Shown piece by piece: positions 16,401 through 23,549 of a DNA stretch of 24,945 bases. The DNA is taken from NCBI GenBank assembly GCA_946480295.1, contig CAMLIT010000062.1, forward strand, positions 1 to 24,945, given 5' to 3'. A model generated the notes under the pieces. That model was given only the letters and a program-made list of their open reading frames with translations, was not told the DNA's origin and did no database searches. The DNA is from an uncultured Gemmatimonadota bacterium (GTDB lineage Bacteria > Gemmatimonadota > Gemmatimonadetes > Gemmatimonadales > Gemmatimonadaceae). The stretch's first letter is position 1; each line of letters starts with the position of its first letter. The position numbers were made by a program, and so were the translations under genes.

Positions 16401-16639
16401 GGTGACAGGCGGCCGTGGCCGTGCCCAACGAGGCGCGGCCCGGCGCCTGCCGCCGCCGGCCCCGCACGCGCCCGACAGAGATTCCGGATTCCGCCGACAG
16501 CCGTTCGCGCTCGCGTGATGGATGTTCCGGCGTCCCACGCTCGGCCGCACCGCTCCGCGCTGTCCGCCGCGCGTCCCGGCCGCTCCACAGGACATGCGGT
16601 AGCGGTGCAGTGCGCCTCTGCGAGAACGGAAGGTGATCC
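16401..16639 (+). other. Intergenic region before the quinone-facing module
   Basis: These 239 bases are the longest non-coding stretch in the window. It carries no plausible gene; open frames are arginine- and proline-rich shadows. A six-base-pair hairpin AGGCGC/GCGCCT at 16431-16448 and a short direct repeat (ATTCCGGATTCCG, about 16480-16494) are the only structures seen. The gap probably contains the promoter of the next operon, but I cannot point to a -35/-10 pair. Confidence 0.5.
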
Positions 16640-17110
16640 GTGGCGATGCCTCAGACATCCGAGTCGAGCCCGCGGGCCCCGGAGTGGACGCCGGGCTTCG
16701 GTGAGTACCTGCTCGGCGGAATCCTCGTCCTCATGCTCTTCGGCGCGCTGCTCGCCGTCTTCGTCTACCTGCTGCCGCCCGAGAACCTCCAGCTCCCCGA
16801 GCTGCAGCCCGCCTTCCGTGTCGCCCCCGAGGCCAGCCTCCCCGTCGGCGGCAGCCGCATCGTCCGCTGGGGCGACCAGGTGATCCTCGTCGTGCGCGCG
16901 GACACCGCGAGCTACGTCGCCCTCCAGGGCACGGCGCCGAACGACGGCTGCATCCTGCACTGGGAGCCGACCTCGCTGCGCGTCGCGTCGGCCTGCGACT
17001 ACATCGTCTACGACCTGCACGGCAACGTCGTGCGCGGCGTCACCACCGTGCCGCTGCAGCGGTACCCGACCTTCGTGCGCGACGGGATCGTCTACGTCGG
17101 GAGGCCCTGA
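16640..17110 (+). CDS. Rieske-fold protein lacking all four [2Fe-2S] ligands
   Basis: The product is 156 residues: a soluble N-terminus, one transmembrane helix (about 23-45) and a C-terminal domain that aligns with Rieske proteins of bc1/b6f complexes. Family features include VGGSRIVRWGDQVILVVRAD, the YVAL strand, box 1, box 2 followed by YDLHGNVVRGV, and the ending YPTFVRDGIVYVG. Box 1 (normally CTHLGC) reads APNDGC (99-104), and box 2 (normally CPCHGS) reads SACDYI (117-122). The two Cys and two His ligands are thus replaced by Ala99, Asn101, Ser117 and Asp120, while the two cysteines that form the structural disulfide (Cys104, Cys119) remain. It should fold but bind no cluster. It is followed one base later by cytochrome b, so it is probably a structural subunit. 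GTG 16640 or ATG 16646 can be the start (GGAAGG at 16628-16633). Confidence 0.85.
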   Translation: MAMPQTSESSPRAPEWTPGFGEYLLGGILVLMLFGALLAVFVYLLPPENLQLPELQPAFRVAPEASLPVGGSRIVRWGDQVILVVRADTASYVALQGTAPNDGCILHWEPTSLRVASACDYIVYDLHGNVVRGVTTVPLQRYPTFVRDGIVYVGRP

Positions 17111-17111
17111 C

Positions 17112-18347
17112 ATGGCGGAGACGAGCGGCGGCCTCGTCAGGCTCTGGACCCAGCGCCTGTGGGGGGACCTCAAGGCCAGCACCGACGCGAGCCTGCTGTC
17201 ATTGCTGCGCTTCCTCGGCCTCCTCTACGGCCCGATCGACACGAGCCTCCCGATCGACCAGGCGTTCCGGAAGGCGCTCCGGAACCGGCTCCCGCGCTAC
17301 GCGGGGTGGCGGCAGGCGTTCGGCGGCATCACGTACCTCCTGTTCGTGATGCTCGTCGCCACCGGGGTGCTGCTCTCGTTCTACTACCGCCCGTCGGCGG
17401 AAGAGGCGTATCAGAGCATCCAGCACGTCGTCACCGGCGTCTCGTTCGGCTGGCTGATGCGCGACCTGCACCGCTGGTGCGCCAACTTCATCATCGTCGC
17501 CGTGCTCGCGCACATGGCGCGCGTCTTCTTCAGCGGCGCGTACAAGCCGCCGCGCGAGACGAACTGGCTCGTCGGCCTGCTGCTCCTCGTCACCGTGTTC
17601 GCCTTCGGCGCCACCGGCTACCTGCTGCCGTGGGACCAGTGGGCGTACTGGACGACGACGCAGGGCGTGGACGTCGTCGGCCGTCTCCCCCTCGTCGGCG
17701 GCTGGCTCGCCGAGCTGCTGCGCGGCGACCCGCTCGTGTCCGGCGCGACGCTGAGCCGCTTCTTCGCGATCCATGTCATCCTGCTGCCGTGGGCCGCGCT
17801 CGGACTCCTCGTCCTGCACTTCACCCTCCTGCGGAAGCACGGCGTCGCCGCGCCCGCCGGAGGGGATTCGGTCGCGACGGGAAGCGAGGGCGCCAGGGGC
17901 GTCCCCTTCTTCCCGCACCACCTCCTGCGTTCCGTGAGCGTGGGCGTGCTCGTGATCGCGCTGGCGGTCACCGCGGCGGTGCTCTGGCCGCGCGAGGTCG
18001 CGCCGCCCGCGGACGCCGCGCACCCGCCGGCCGAGCTGCACGCGACGTGGCTCATCGCCGACGTCTCGCGCGCGCTCTCGCACTACCTGGGCGCGTGGGG
18101 CTTCGTCCTCTTCGTCCTGCTCGGCCTGGGCCTCGTCGTGCTTCCGGTGCTCGACCGCGCCCCCGACCCGCGGCTGCGTCGGCGGCCGCTCGCCGCAACG
18201 CTCGGTCTCGCCTTCTTCGTCGGGCTCGCGCTCGCCTGGGTCGCGGGGCGGCACCTGCGCGCCGCGTCCAGCGCGCGCGAGCTGGCTCCCCTGAACACGC
18301 CGGCGCTGGCGGTCGACTCGGCCCGCGCGGCCTCGACGGCACCATGA
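17112..18347 (+). CDS. Cytochrome b, b6/subunit-IV fusion type, without PEWY motif
   Basis: The product is 411 residues with about seven transmembrane helices, as in cytochrome b6 (four) plus subunit IV (three) joined by a linker (about 245-270). The b-heme ligands are His120/His134 and His221/His236; the 14- and 15-residue steps are of the b6f type. Motifs close to b6 include GGITYLLFVMLVATGVLLSF, FGWLMRDLHRW, GYLLPWDQWAYW and LAELLRG. The cysteine that holds heme ci in b6f is Ala69 here. In the subunit-IV part, the place of PEWY reads ATWL (311-314; PAELHATWLIADV aligned with PLEILPEWYFFPV), so the Qo-site glutamate is Thr312. GGGAGG at 17099-17104 supports ATG 17112. It transfers electrons between the quinone pool and the following multiheme cytochromes (inferred). 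Confidence 0.9.
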   Translation: MAETSGGLVRLWTQRLWGDLKASTDASLLSLLRFLGLLYGPIDTSLPIDQAFRKALRNRLPRYAGWRQAFGGITYLLFVMLVATGVLLSFYYRPSAEEAYQSIQHVVTGVSFGWLMRDLHRWCANFIIVAVLAHMARVFFSGAYKPPRETNWLVGLLLLVTVFAFGATGYLLPWDQWAYWTTTQGVDVVGRLPLVGGWLAELLRGDPLVSGATLSRFFAIHVILLPWAALGLLVLHFTLLRKHGVAAPAGGDSVATGSEGARGVPFFPHHLLRSVSVGVLVIALAVTAAVLWPREVAPPADAAHPPAELHATWLIADVSRALSHYLGAWGFVLFVLLGLGLVVLPVLDRAPDPRLRRRPLAATLGLAFFVGLALAWVAGRHLRAASSARELAPLNTPALAVDSARAASTAP

Positions 18348-19711
18348 TGCGCGCCACGCTCAGTCGGCATCCGGCCATCGCGCCGCGCTCCCGCGCCGCG
18401 CTGCTCCTCGTCGCGCTCGTCCTCGCCCGGCGGCTGCTCGCGGCGCAGGCGACGTCGCAGCGCGCGCAGGCTCCCGTCCCCGCCGCGTCCGCGACCGCGC
18501 CCGCGGCGGTCGGCGCACCGTCGCCGCTCACGCAGCCGGACGGCTGGCAGCCCTCCCGGGCCGGCGCGGGCAACGGCTGTCTGCTCTGCCACGCGGCGCA
18601 GCGCGAGGCCGCGACGGTCGGCGTGCATTCCGAGAACGGCGTGACCTGCGTGAGCTGCCACGGCGGCGATGCCCGGGCGCGCGCGAAGGAGGCCGCGCAC
18701 GGCACCGGCTTCACCGGAACCCTGGACAAGGCGGCGGTCGCCCGCCTCTGCGGCGCCTGCCACTCCGACCCGAACCGCATGCGCGAGTACGGGCTCGCCA
18801 CGGGACAGCTCGCCGAGTTCCGCACGAGCCGCCACGGCCAGCTGCTGCTCGAGCGGCACGACAGCAACGCGCCCACCTGCACGGACTGCCACGGGACGCA
18901 CATCATCTATCCGCCGTACGACGCGCGCAGTCCCGTGTACGCGAAGAACATCCCGACGACCTGCGCGCGCTGCCACGCCAAGCCGGCGCTCATGCAGAAG
19001 TACGGGCTGCGCACGGACCAGCTCGAGCAGTTCCGGAGCAGCGCCCACGGCGTGACGCTGTTCGAGAAGCAGGATTTCGCCGCGCCGACGTGCGTGGCCT
19101 GCCACGGCGCGCACTCGGCGCTGCCGCCGACGCGTACCGAGGTGGCGAGCGTCTGCGGCAACTGCCACCAGCTCGTCGCGCAGGCCTTCAACGCCGGCCC
19201 GCACGGCGCGGCGGCGCGCGCCGGCCGCATCGACGGGTGCCTCGCCTGCCACGGGAACCACGGCACCCAGCGGATCGGCGACGACAGCATCGCCGCGATG
19301 TGCGACCGCTGCCACGCGAGCGACACGCGGCTGCACCAGGTCGGCGTCGATCTCCAGCGCCGCATGGTGCACGCGACCTCCGACATGCAGTCCGCCGAGC
19401 AGGCGCTCGTGCGCCTCACGGCGTCGGGGCAGCGCATGAGCGACGCGCGCTTCCGCTACCAGTCCGCGCTGACCTGGTACCTGCAGATCGCCCAGCTCCA
19501 GCACGGGCTCGACCTCGATCGCGTGGAGACGCTGGAAGGGCGCGTGAGCGCCGGGTCCATCGAGCTCGATCGCATGGCGGCGTCGAGCGAGGAGACGCGC
19601 TGGGAGCACAAGCTGCTCCTCCTCCCGCTCTGGTTCCTGACGCTGTCGGCGGTGGCGCTCGCCTGGCTCACGCTGCGCGCCCTCCATCGGGGCGGGGGCG
19701 GGGAGCCGTAG
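18344..19711 (+). CDS. Nonaheme c-type cytochrome with C-terminal membrane anchor
   Basis: The product is 455 residues. It has an N-terminal signal sequence (about 18-36, ending LLAAQA), an alanine/proline-rich linker, nine CXXCH motifs (CLLCH 79, CVSCH 102, CGACH 136, CTDCH 179, CARCH 207, CVACH 250, CGNCH 271, CLACH 299, CDRCH 320), a long motif-free helical part (about 335-420) and a C-terminal transmembrane helix (LLLLPLWFLTLSAVALAWL). Topology is a periplasmic heme domain anchored to the inner membrane. ATG 18344 overlaps the cytochrome b stop (ATGA), so it is most likely the c-type subunit of that complex, taking the place of cytochrome c1/f. An 'EYG..T.QL..FR.S.HG' repeat is seen. No exact named family is claimed. 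Confidence 0.87.
   Translation: MMRATLSRHPAIAPRSRAALLLVALVLARRLLAAQATSQRAQAPVPAASATAPAAVGAPSPLTQPDGWQPSRAGAGNGCLLCHAAQREAATVGVHSENGVTCVSCHGGDARARAKEAAHGTGFTGTLDKAAVARLCGACHSDPNRMREYGLATGQLAEFRTSRHGQLLLERHDSNAPTCTDCHGTHIIYPPYDARSPVYAKNIPTTCARCHAKPALMQKYGLRTDQLEQFRSSAHGVTLFEKQDFAAPTCVACHGAHSALPPTRTEVASVCGNCHQLVAQAFNAGPHGAAARAGRIDGCLACHGNHGTQRIGDDSIAAMCDRCHASDTRLHQVGVDLQRRMVHATSDMQSAEQALVRLTASGQRMSDARFRYQSALTWYLQIAQLQHGLDLDRVETLEGRVSAGSIELDRMAASSEETRWEHKLLLLPLWFLTLSAVALAWLTLRALHRGGGGEP
18749..19105 (+). repeat. 71-residue internal repeat in the nonaheme cytochrome
   Basis: CXXCH pairs at residues 136/179 and 207/250 are exactly 71 residues apart. Each unit carries M-(R/Q)-x-YGL-x-T-x-QL-E-x-FR-(T/S)-S-x-HG and AP-T-C-x-x-CHG-x-H. 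A shorter, decayed third copy (271/299) follows. Confidence 0.85.
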
Positions 19712-19714
19712 CCG

Positions 19715-21730
19715 ATGTCGCCCCTCGCCCGGCGGCGGGTCTCGCGGGCCGCGCGGATCGCGGTCCCGATCGTCATCCTCGCCGTCATCCTGCTCGCCGT
19801 CGGCACGACCGGCTTCGTCCAGGTGTCGAGCCAGCCGTGGTTCTGCGGCAGCTGCCACATCATGCAGCCGTACCACGAGTCGTGGACGCGGTCGACGCAC
19901 CGCGACGTGCCCTGCATCCAGTGCCACATCGCGCCGGGGATCAAGGCCGAAGCGATGACGAAGGTGCAGGCGGCGAACATGGTGGTGAAGTACTTCACCG
20001 GTACCGCGAACACGCGGCCGTGGGCGAAGATCGAGGACGCCGCGTGCCTGCGCTCCGGTTGCCACTCGACGCGGCTCATCGAGGGGCAGGTGGACTACAA
20101 GGGCGTGCGCTTCGACCACACGCGGCACCTCGGCCAGGTGCGGCGCGGGATCGAGCTGCACTGCACGAGCTGCCACTCGCAGATCGTCCAGGGCTCGCAC
20201 ATCGCCGTCACCGAGGGGACCTGCGTCCTCTGTCACTTCAAGGGTCGCCCCGAGGGGCGGCCGCTCGCCACCTGCACGGGTTGCCATCCCGCGCCGCCGC
20301 GGGTCACGTCGAAGGAAGGCTACGTCGTCGACCACCCGCAATACGTGAAGGACCGCATCGACTGTCTGTCCTGCCACAACCAGGTGACGCACGGGACGGG
20401 TGAGGCCGACGCCGCCCGCTGCGTGAGCTGCCACAACGAGCCGGCGCGGCTCGCGCGCTTCCGCGAGGCGCCGATGCTGCACCAGGTGCACGTGGGGCAG
20501 GAGAACATCGCGTGTGTCCAGTGCCACACCGCGATGGACCACCGGGTGGTCTCGCTCTCGACGACCGTGGAGCTGGACTGCAAGGGCTGCCACCGCAGCG
20601 TGCACGCCGAGCAGCAGAAGCTGTACGCCGGGCTGGGTGGGCACGCCACGGCGCGCGCCCCGAGCTCGATGTACCAGGCCCGCGTCTCGTGCGTCGGCTG
20701 CCACAACGACGCCTCGCGCATGCCGGGCCACGACACCGTGCAGGTCGCCGGGGAATCGGCCTGTCTCTCCTGCCACGGGATCCGCTACGCGAACGTGCTC
20801 CCGAGCTGGAAGCGTGCGATGGATCGGAAGCTCGACGCGGTGGAGCCCGTCGTTCGGCAGGCGCGTGTGGCCGCGGCGGCGCTGCCGCCCCTCCGGCGCG
20901 CCGTCGCCGAGAGCCTCCTCGCGATGGCGTCGGACAACGTCGGCCTCGTGCGCGCGAGCAAGGGCGTGCACAACATCGCCTACGCCGACCAGCTGCTGCG
21001 CGCGTCGCTCGAGCTCGTGCGGCAGGCGACCCAGGACGCGGCGCTGCCCTATCGCCTGCCGCGCGTGGACCTCGGCCCGCCGGTCAGCGAGAACCAGTGC
21101 CTGCAGTGCCACCTCGGCGTCGAGCAGCAGCGCGGCGCCGTGGAGGGTCGCGCGTTCGACCACGCGCCGCACGTCGTGCGCGGCGGGGTGCAGTGCAGCG
21201 CTTGCCACACCTCGTTCGCCGATCACGGCGGCACGACCGTGGCTTCCGGGGCGCGGTGCGACGGCTGCCATCATCAGCCGGTGCAGGCGCAGGCGCGGAG
21301 CTGCGCGCAGTGCCACGCCGGCCCGGGGGGCACGCCATCCGACACCGTCCATCGCCCGCAGGGCGACTTCACGCACCGCGCCCACGTCGACGCGAAGGTC
21401 GCCTGCGTCTCCTGTCATGCGGCGCCGGCGATGAACGCGCGCGGCCTGAACTGCGACGACTGCCACGCGCAGCACCACCAGCCCGAGGCGGCGTGCGTCG
21501 GCTGCCACCGCGGGGGGGCGCTGGCGAAGCACAAGGCGGCGGACCACGTGGCGTGCGCCCAGTGCCACGAGACCGTGCCCGCCGTGGACCGCTGGTCGCG
21601 CCAGGTGTGCATCAGCTGCCACACGGCGCAGGCGACCCACAAGCCCGGCCGCGCGTGCGAGTCCTGCCACAAGGTGCCGGCGATGGGGAAGGCGAAGGCC
21701 GCGACGGTGACGGCGCGCGCCGGCGGCTGA
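19715..21730 (+). CDS. NapC/NrfH-type membrane cytochrome extended to 22 heme sites
   Basis: The product is 671 residues. An N-terminal transmembrane helix (about 13-34) leads into a NapC/NrfH-like domain: QPWFCGSCHIM (Cys44; Met50 placed like the NrfH heme-1 Met ligand), a second motif CIQCH (67), and KVQAANMVVKYFTGT. The third site is CLRSGCH (111-117), a CX4CH. In total there are 21 CXXCH plus this one. Residues about 355-461 form a heme-free helical stretch. Residues 267-652 (hemes 9-22) are homologous to the 14-heme protein at the right edge. NapC/NrfH proteins oxidise quinol and pass electrons to a periplasmic partner; here donor and wire seem fused. GGGAG at 19701-19705 supports ATG 19715. 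It is the last gene of the plus-strand run, converging with a minus-strand gene 15 bases away. Confidence 0.88.
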   Translation: MSPLARRRVSRAARIAVPIVILAVILLAVGTTGFVQVSSQPWFCGSCHIMQPYHESWTRSTHRDVPCIQCHIAPGIKAEAMTKVQAANMVVKYFTGTANTRPWAKIEDAACLRSGCHSTRLIEGQVDYKGVRFDHTRHLGQVRRGIELHCTSCHSQIVQGSHIAVTEGTCVLCHFKGRPEGRPLATCTGCHPAPPRVTSKEGYVVDHPQYVKDRIDCLSCHNQVTHGTGEADAARCVSCHNEPARLARFREAPMLHQVHVGQENIACVQCHTAMDHRVVSLSTTVELDCKGCHRSVHAEQQKLYAGLGGHATARAPSSMYQARVSCVGCHNDASRMPGHDTVQVAGESACLSCHGIRYANVLPSWKRAMDRKLDAVEPVVRQARVAAAALPPLRRAVAESLLAMASDNVGLVRASKGVHNIAYADQLLRASLELVRQATQDAALPYRLPRVDLGPPVSENQCLQCHLGVEQQRGAVEGRAFDHAPHVVRGGVQCSACHTSFADHGGTTVASGARCDGCHHQPVQAQARSCAQCHAGPGGTPSDTVHRPQGDFTHRAHVDAKVACVSCHAAPAMNARGLNCDDCHAQHHQPEAACVGCHRGGALAKHKAADHVACAQCHETVPAVDRWSRQVCISCHTAQATHKPGRACESCHKVPAMGKAKAATVTARAGG

Positions 21731-21737
21731 CCCGCCG
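21721..21737 (+). terminator. Small hairpin at the convergent gene end
   Basis: CGGCGG (21721-21726) pairs with CCGCCG (21732-21737) around a five-base loop that holds the stop codon of the 22-heme gene. Short stems like this are frequent in such GC-rich DNA, so a role as a bidirectional terminator is only a possibility. Confidence 0.25.
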
Positions 21738-21745
21738 AGCCGCGC

Positions 21746-23539
21746 TCAGGCTCCCGTGCGCGAGGAGAGCAGCAGCCGCACGCGCCGGCCGAAGAGGAGC
21801 AGCTCGGTGCCGAGGAGCTGCACGCCGAGCGCGGCCAGCCGCAGCACCGTGGCGAAGCGCCGGCGGATCGGCCAGCGCAGCAGCTCCTGCTTCACCGACA
21901 CCGTCTGCGCGGGCAGGTCGGCGAAGCGCGCCCGAAGCGCCGTGAGCCGGCGGTCGCGCTCCGGACCCTCCGGCAGCTCGAGGATCCAGTCCACCTCGGC
22001 GATCGCGTGGCGCGACGCCTCGATGCGGGCGGTGAGCTCCGCGCAGGTGGCCGCGTCCATGTAGCCGTGGTCGCGCTTCAGCCTCGCCAGCCGCAGCGCG
22101 GTCTCGTAGGTGGCGTCGACGATGTCCTCGCGCGTCATCGTCTCCGTCTCGTAGTTCAGCAGGTGCTTCCAGCTCGGCGAGGTCAGCGCCCGGCGGTGCT
22201 CCTCGAGCGTGCGGTGGATGATGCGGTAGCCGAAGCGCTCCGGCTCCTCGAACGCCCGGCTCCCCGGATCGAGGAACGGCCCGAGGGGCGCGACGAAGAA
22301 CGCCAGGCGGCGGTCGCCGCCGAAGCGCGCGAGCAGCTCGGCGCAGTAGTCCACCGCGCCCACCGCCTGCACGTACGTCTGCCGCGGGATGCCGACCATG
22401 AAGAAGAGGTCGACGCGGTTCACCCCGTGCCGCAGCGCCGCGCCGATCGTCGCGTCCACCTGCGCGTTGGTGCACGCGAACTTGCCGTTCAGCCGGCGCA
22501 GCTCCTCCACCGGGCTCTCCAGCGTCATCTCCAGGCTGTAGCGCGGCGCCGCCCGCGCGACGCGCGCGAAGAAGGCGTCGTCCGCGGGAAAGAACAGCTC
22601 GAAGATCAACTCGTTCGGCACCCGCTCGCGCTCGAGCAGGTCGAGGAACCGCTCCTCGTACGCGCGCCCGCCCTGGCGGATGTCGTGGACGAGGAAGATC
22701 GGCGCGCCGCTGAACTGCCGGATCTGCCGGATGTCCCGGATCAGCGCCTCCGGCGACCGGAACGCCGGCCGGCGGCGGTTGCAGATCTTCCGGTACGCCG
22801 AGCGCGAGCCGCCGCAGATCGCGCAGTCCTGCGTGCATCCGCGCGCGGTGAGCAGCGCGGTGATGAGGTAGCTCAGCCAGTCGACGTACGGGATGACATT
22901 GGCGAGGCTCCCGTACTTGAACACCGACCGCATCACGTACCGGTAGTTCGGGATCGAGATGTCGTCGATGTCGTCCGGCACGTGGCTGAGCGGGTTCACC
23001 ACCGCCGCCCGGTGCTCGCCCTTCCAGGTCAGGTTCGGCACGTCGGCGAGCGCCCCATCGCCGCGCAGCGCCCGCATCAGCCGGAGCATCGGCTCCTCGG
23101 TCGAGTCGCCGCGCATCACGAAGTCCACGGCCGGATGGCGGATGAGCTCCTCGTGGAAATACGACGCCGACAGCCCGCCGATGACGACCGGCGTCTCGGG
23201 GTGGTGCGCCTTGACGATGCGGGCCAGCTCCAGCGCCCCGTGCGCGTGCGGCAGCCAGTGCAGGTCGATGCCGAAGATGCGCGGGTGCAGCGCCGCGATC
23301 TCGGCCTCCGCGTCGTAGCGCGCGTCCGAGAGCATGCGGTACGCGACGTTGACGATCTCCACGTTGAACCCGGCGTGCTCGAGATGATCGGCGATGGTGG
23401 TGAGCCCCATCGGATACATCTCGAACACCGGCGTGGACGGGATCACGTCGCTGATCGGCCCGAACAGCGTGCCGCTCCGGCGGAAGTCGTACACCGCCGG
23501 CGGGTGCAGGAGCACGAGATCCCGGGAGAAGAGCCCCAT
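21746..23539 (-). CDS. Radical SAM protein with N-terminal B12-binding-like domain
   Basis: The product is 597 residues. Residues about 1-160 look like a cobalamin-binding-type Rossmann domain (LVLLHPPAVYDF, YPMGLTTIADHLEHAGFNVE, IFGIDLHWLPHAHGAL, VVIGGLSASYFHEEL, DFVMRGDSTEEPM); the DxHxxG motif of base-off B12 binding is absent. The radical SAM cluster motif is GCTQDCAIC (Cys235, Cys239, Cys242; CX3CX2C), followed by a TIM-barrel region with FLVHDIR, YSLEMTLESP and DLFFMVGIPRQT. The last about 60 residues are basic and hydrophobic, perhaps membrane-associated. The substrate is unknown; families of this build carry out methyl transfer, cyclisation or ring changes. It starts 11 bases downstream of the 14-heme cytochrome gene on the same strand, so the two are probably co-transcribed. 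Confidence 0.85.
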   Translation of the reverse strand: MGLFSRDLVLLHPPAVYDFRRSGTLFGPISDVIPSTPVFEMYPMGLTTIADHLEHAGFNVEIVNVAYRMLSDARYDAEAEIAALHPRIFGIDLHWLPHAHGALELARIVKAHHPETPVVIGGLSASYFHEELIRHPAVDFVMRGDSTEEPMLRLMRALRGDGALADVPNLTWKGEHRAAVVNPLSHVPDDIDDISIPNYRYVMRSVFKYGSLANVIPYVDWLSYLITALLTARGCTQDCAICGGSRSAYRKICNRRRPAFRSPEALIRDIRQIRQFSGAPIFLVHDIRQGGRAYEERFLDLLERERVPNELIFELFFPADDAFFARVARAAPRYSLEMTLESPVEELRRLNGKFACTNAQVDATIGAALRHGVNRVDLFFMVGIPRQTYVQAVGAVDYCAELLARFGGDRRLAFFVAPLGPFLDPGSRAFEEPERFGYRIIHRTLEEHRRALTSPSWKHLLNYETETMTREDIVDATYETALRLARLKRDHGYMDAATCAELTARIEASRHAIAEVDWILELPEGPERDRRLTALRARFADLPAQTVSVKQELLRWPIRRRFATVLRLAALGVQLLGTELLLFGRRVRLLLSSRTGA

Positions 23540-23549
23540 CGGCCCGGCG

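Noticed and set aside
16401..16639. Small genes in the gap before the Rieske-like protein
   Set aside because: Open frames of about 70-120 residues here are Arg/Ser/Pro-rich, have no ribosome binding site and partly overlap the real gene in another frame.
16640..17110. Frameshift or sequencing error as the cause of the missing Rieske ligands
   Set aside because: The frame is continuous, flanking motifs on both sides of each box align in frame, and the four ligand changes are separate substitutions with both disulfide cysteines kept.
18083..21670. A 1195-residue open frame on the minus strand opposite the multiheme genes
   Set aside because: It is a high-GC shadow: Arg/Ala/Val/His-rich without any domain, exactly opposite two clear cytochromes with overlapping starts and signal sequences.
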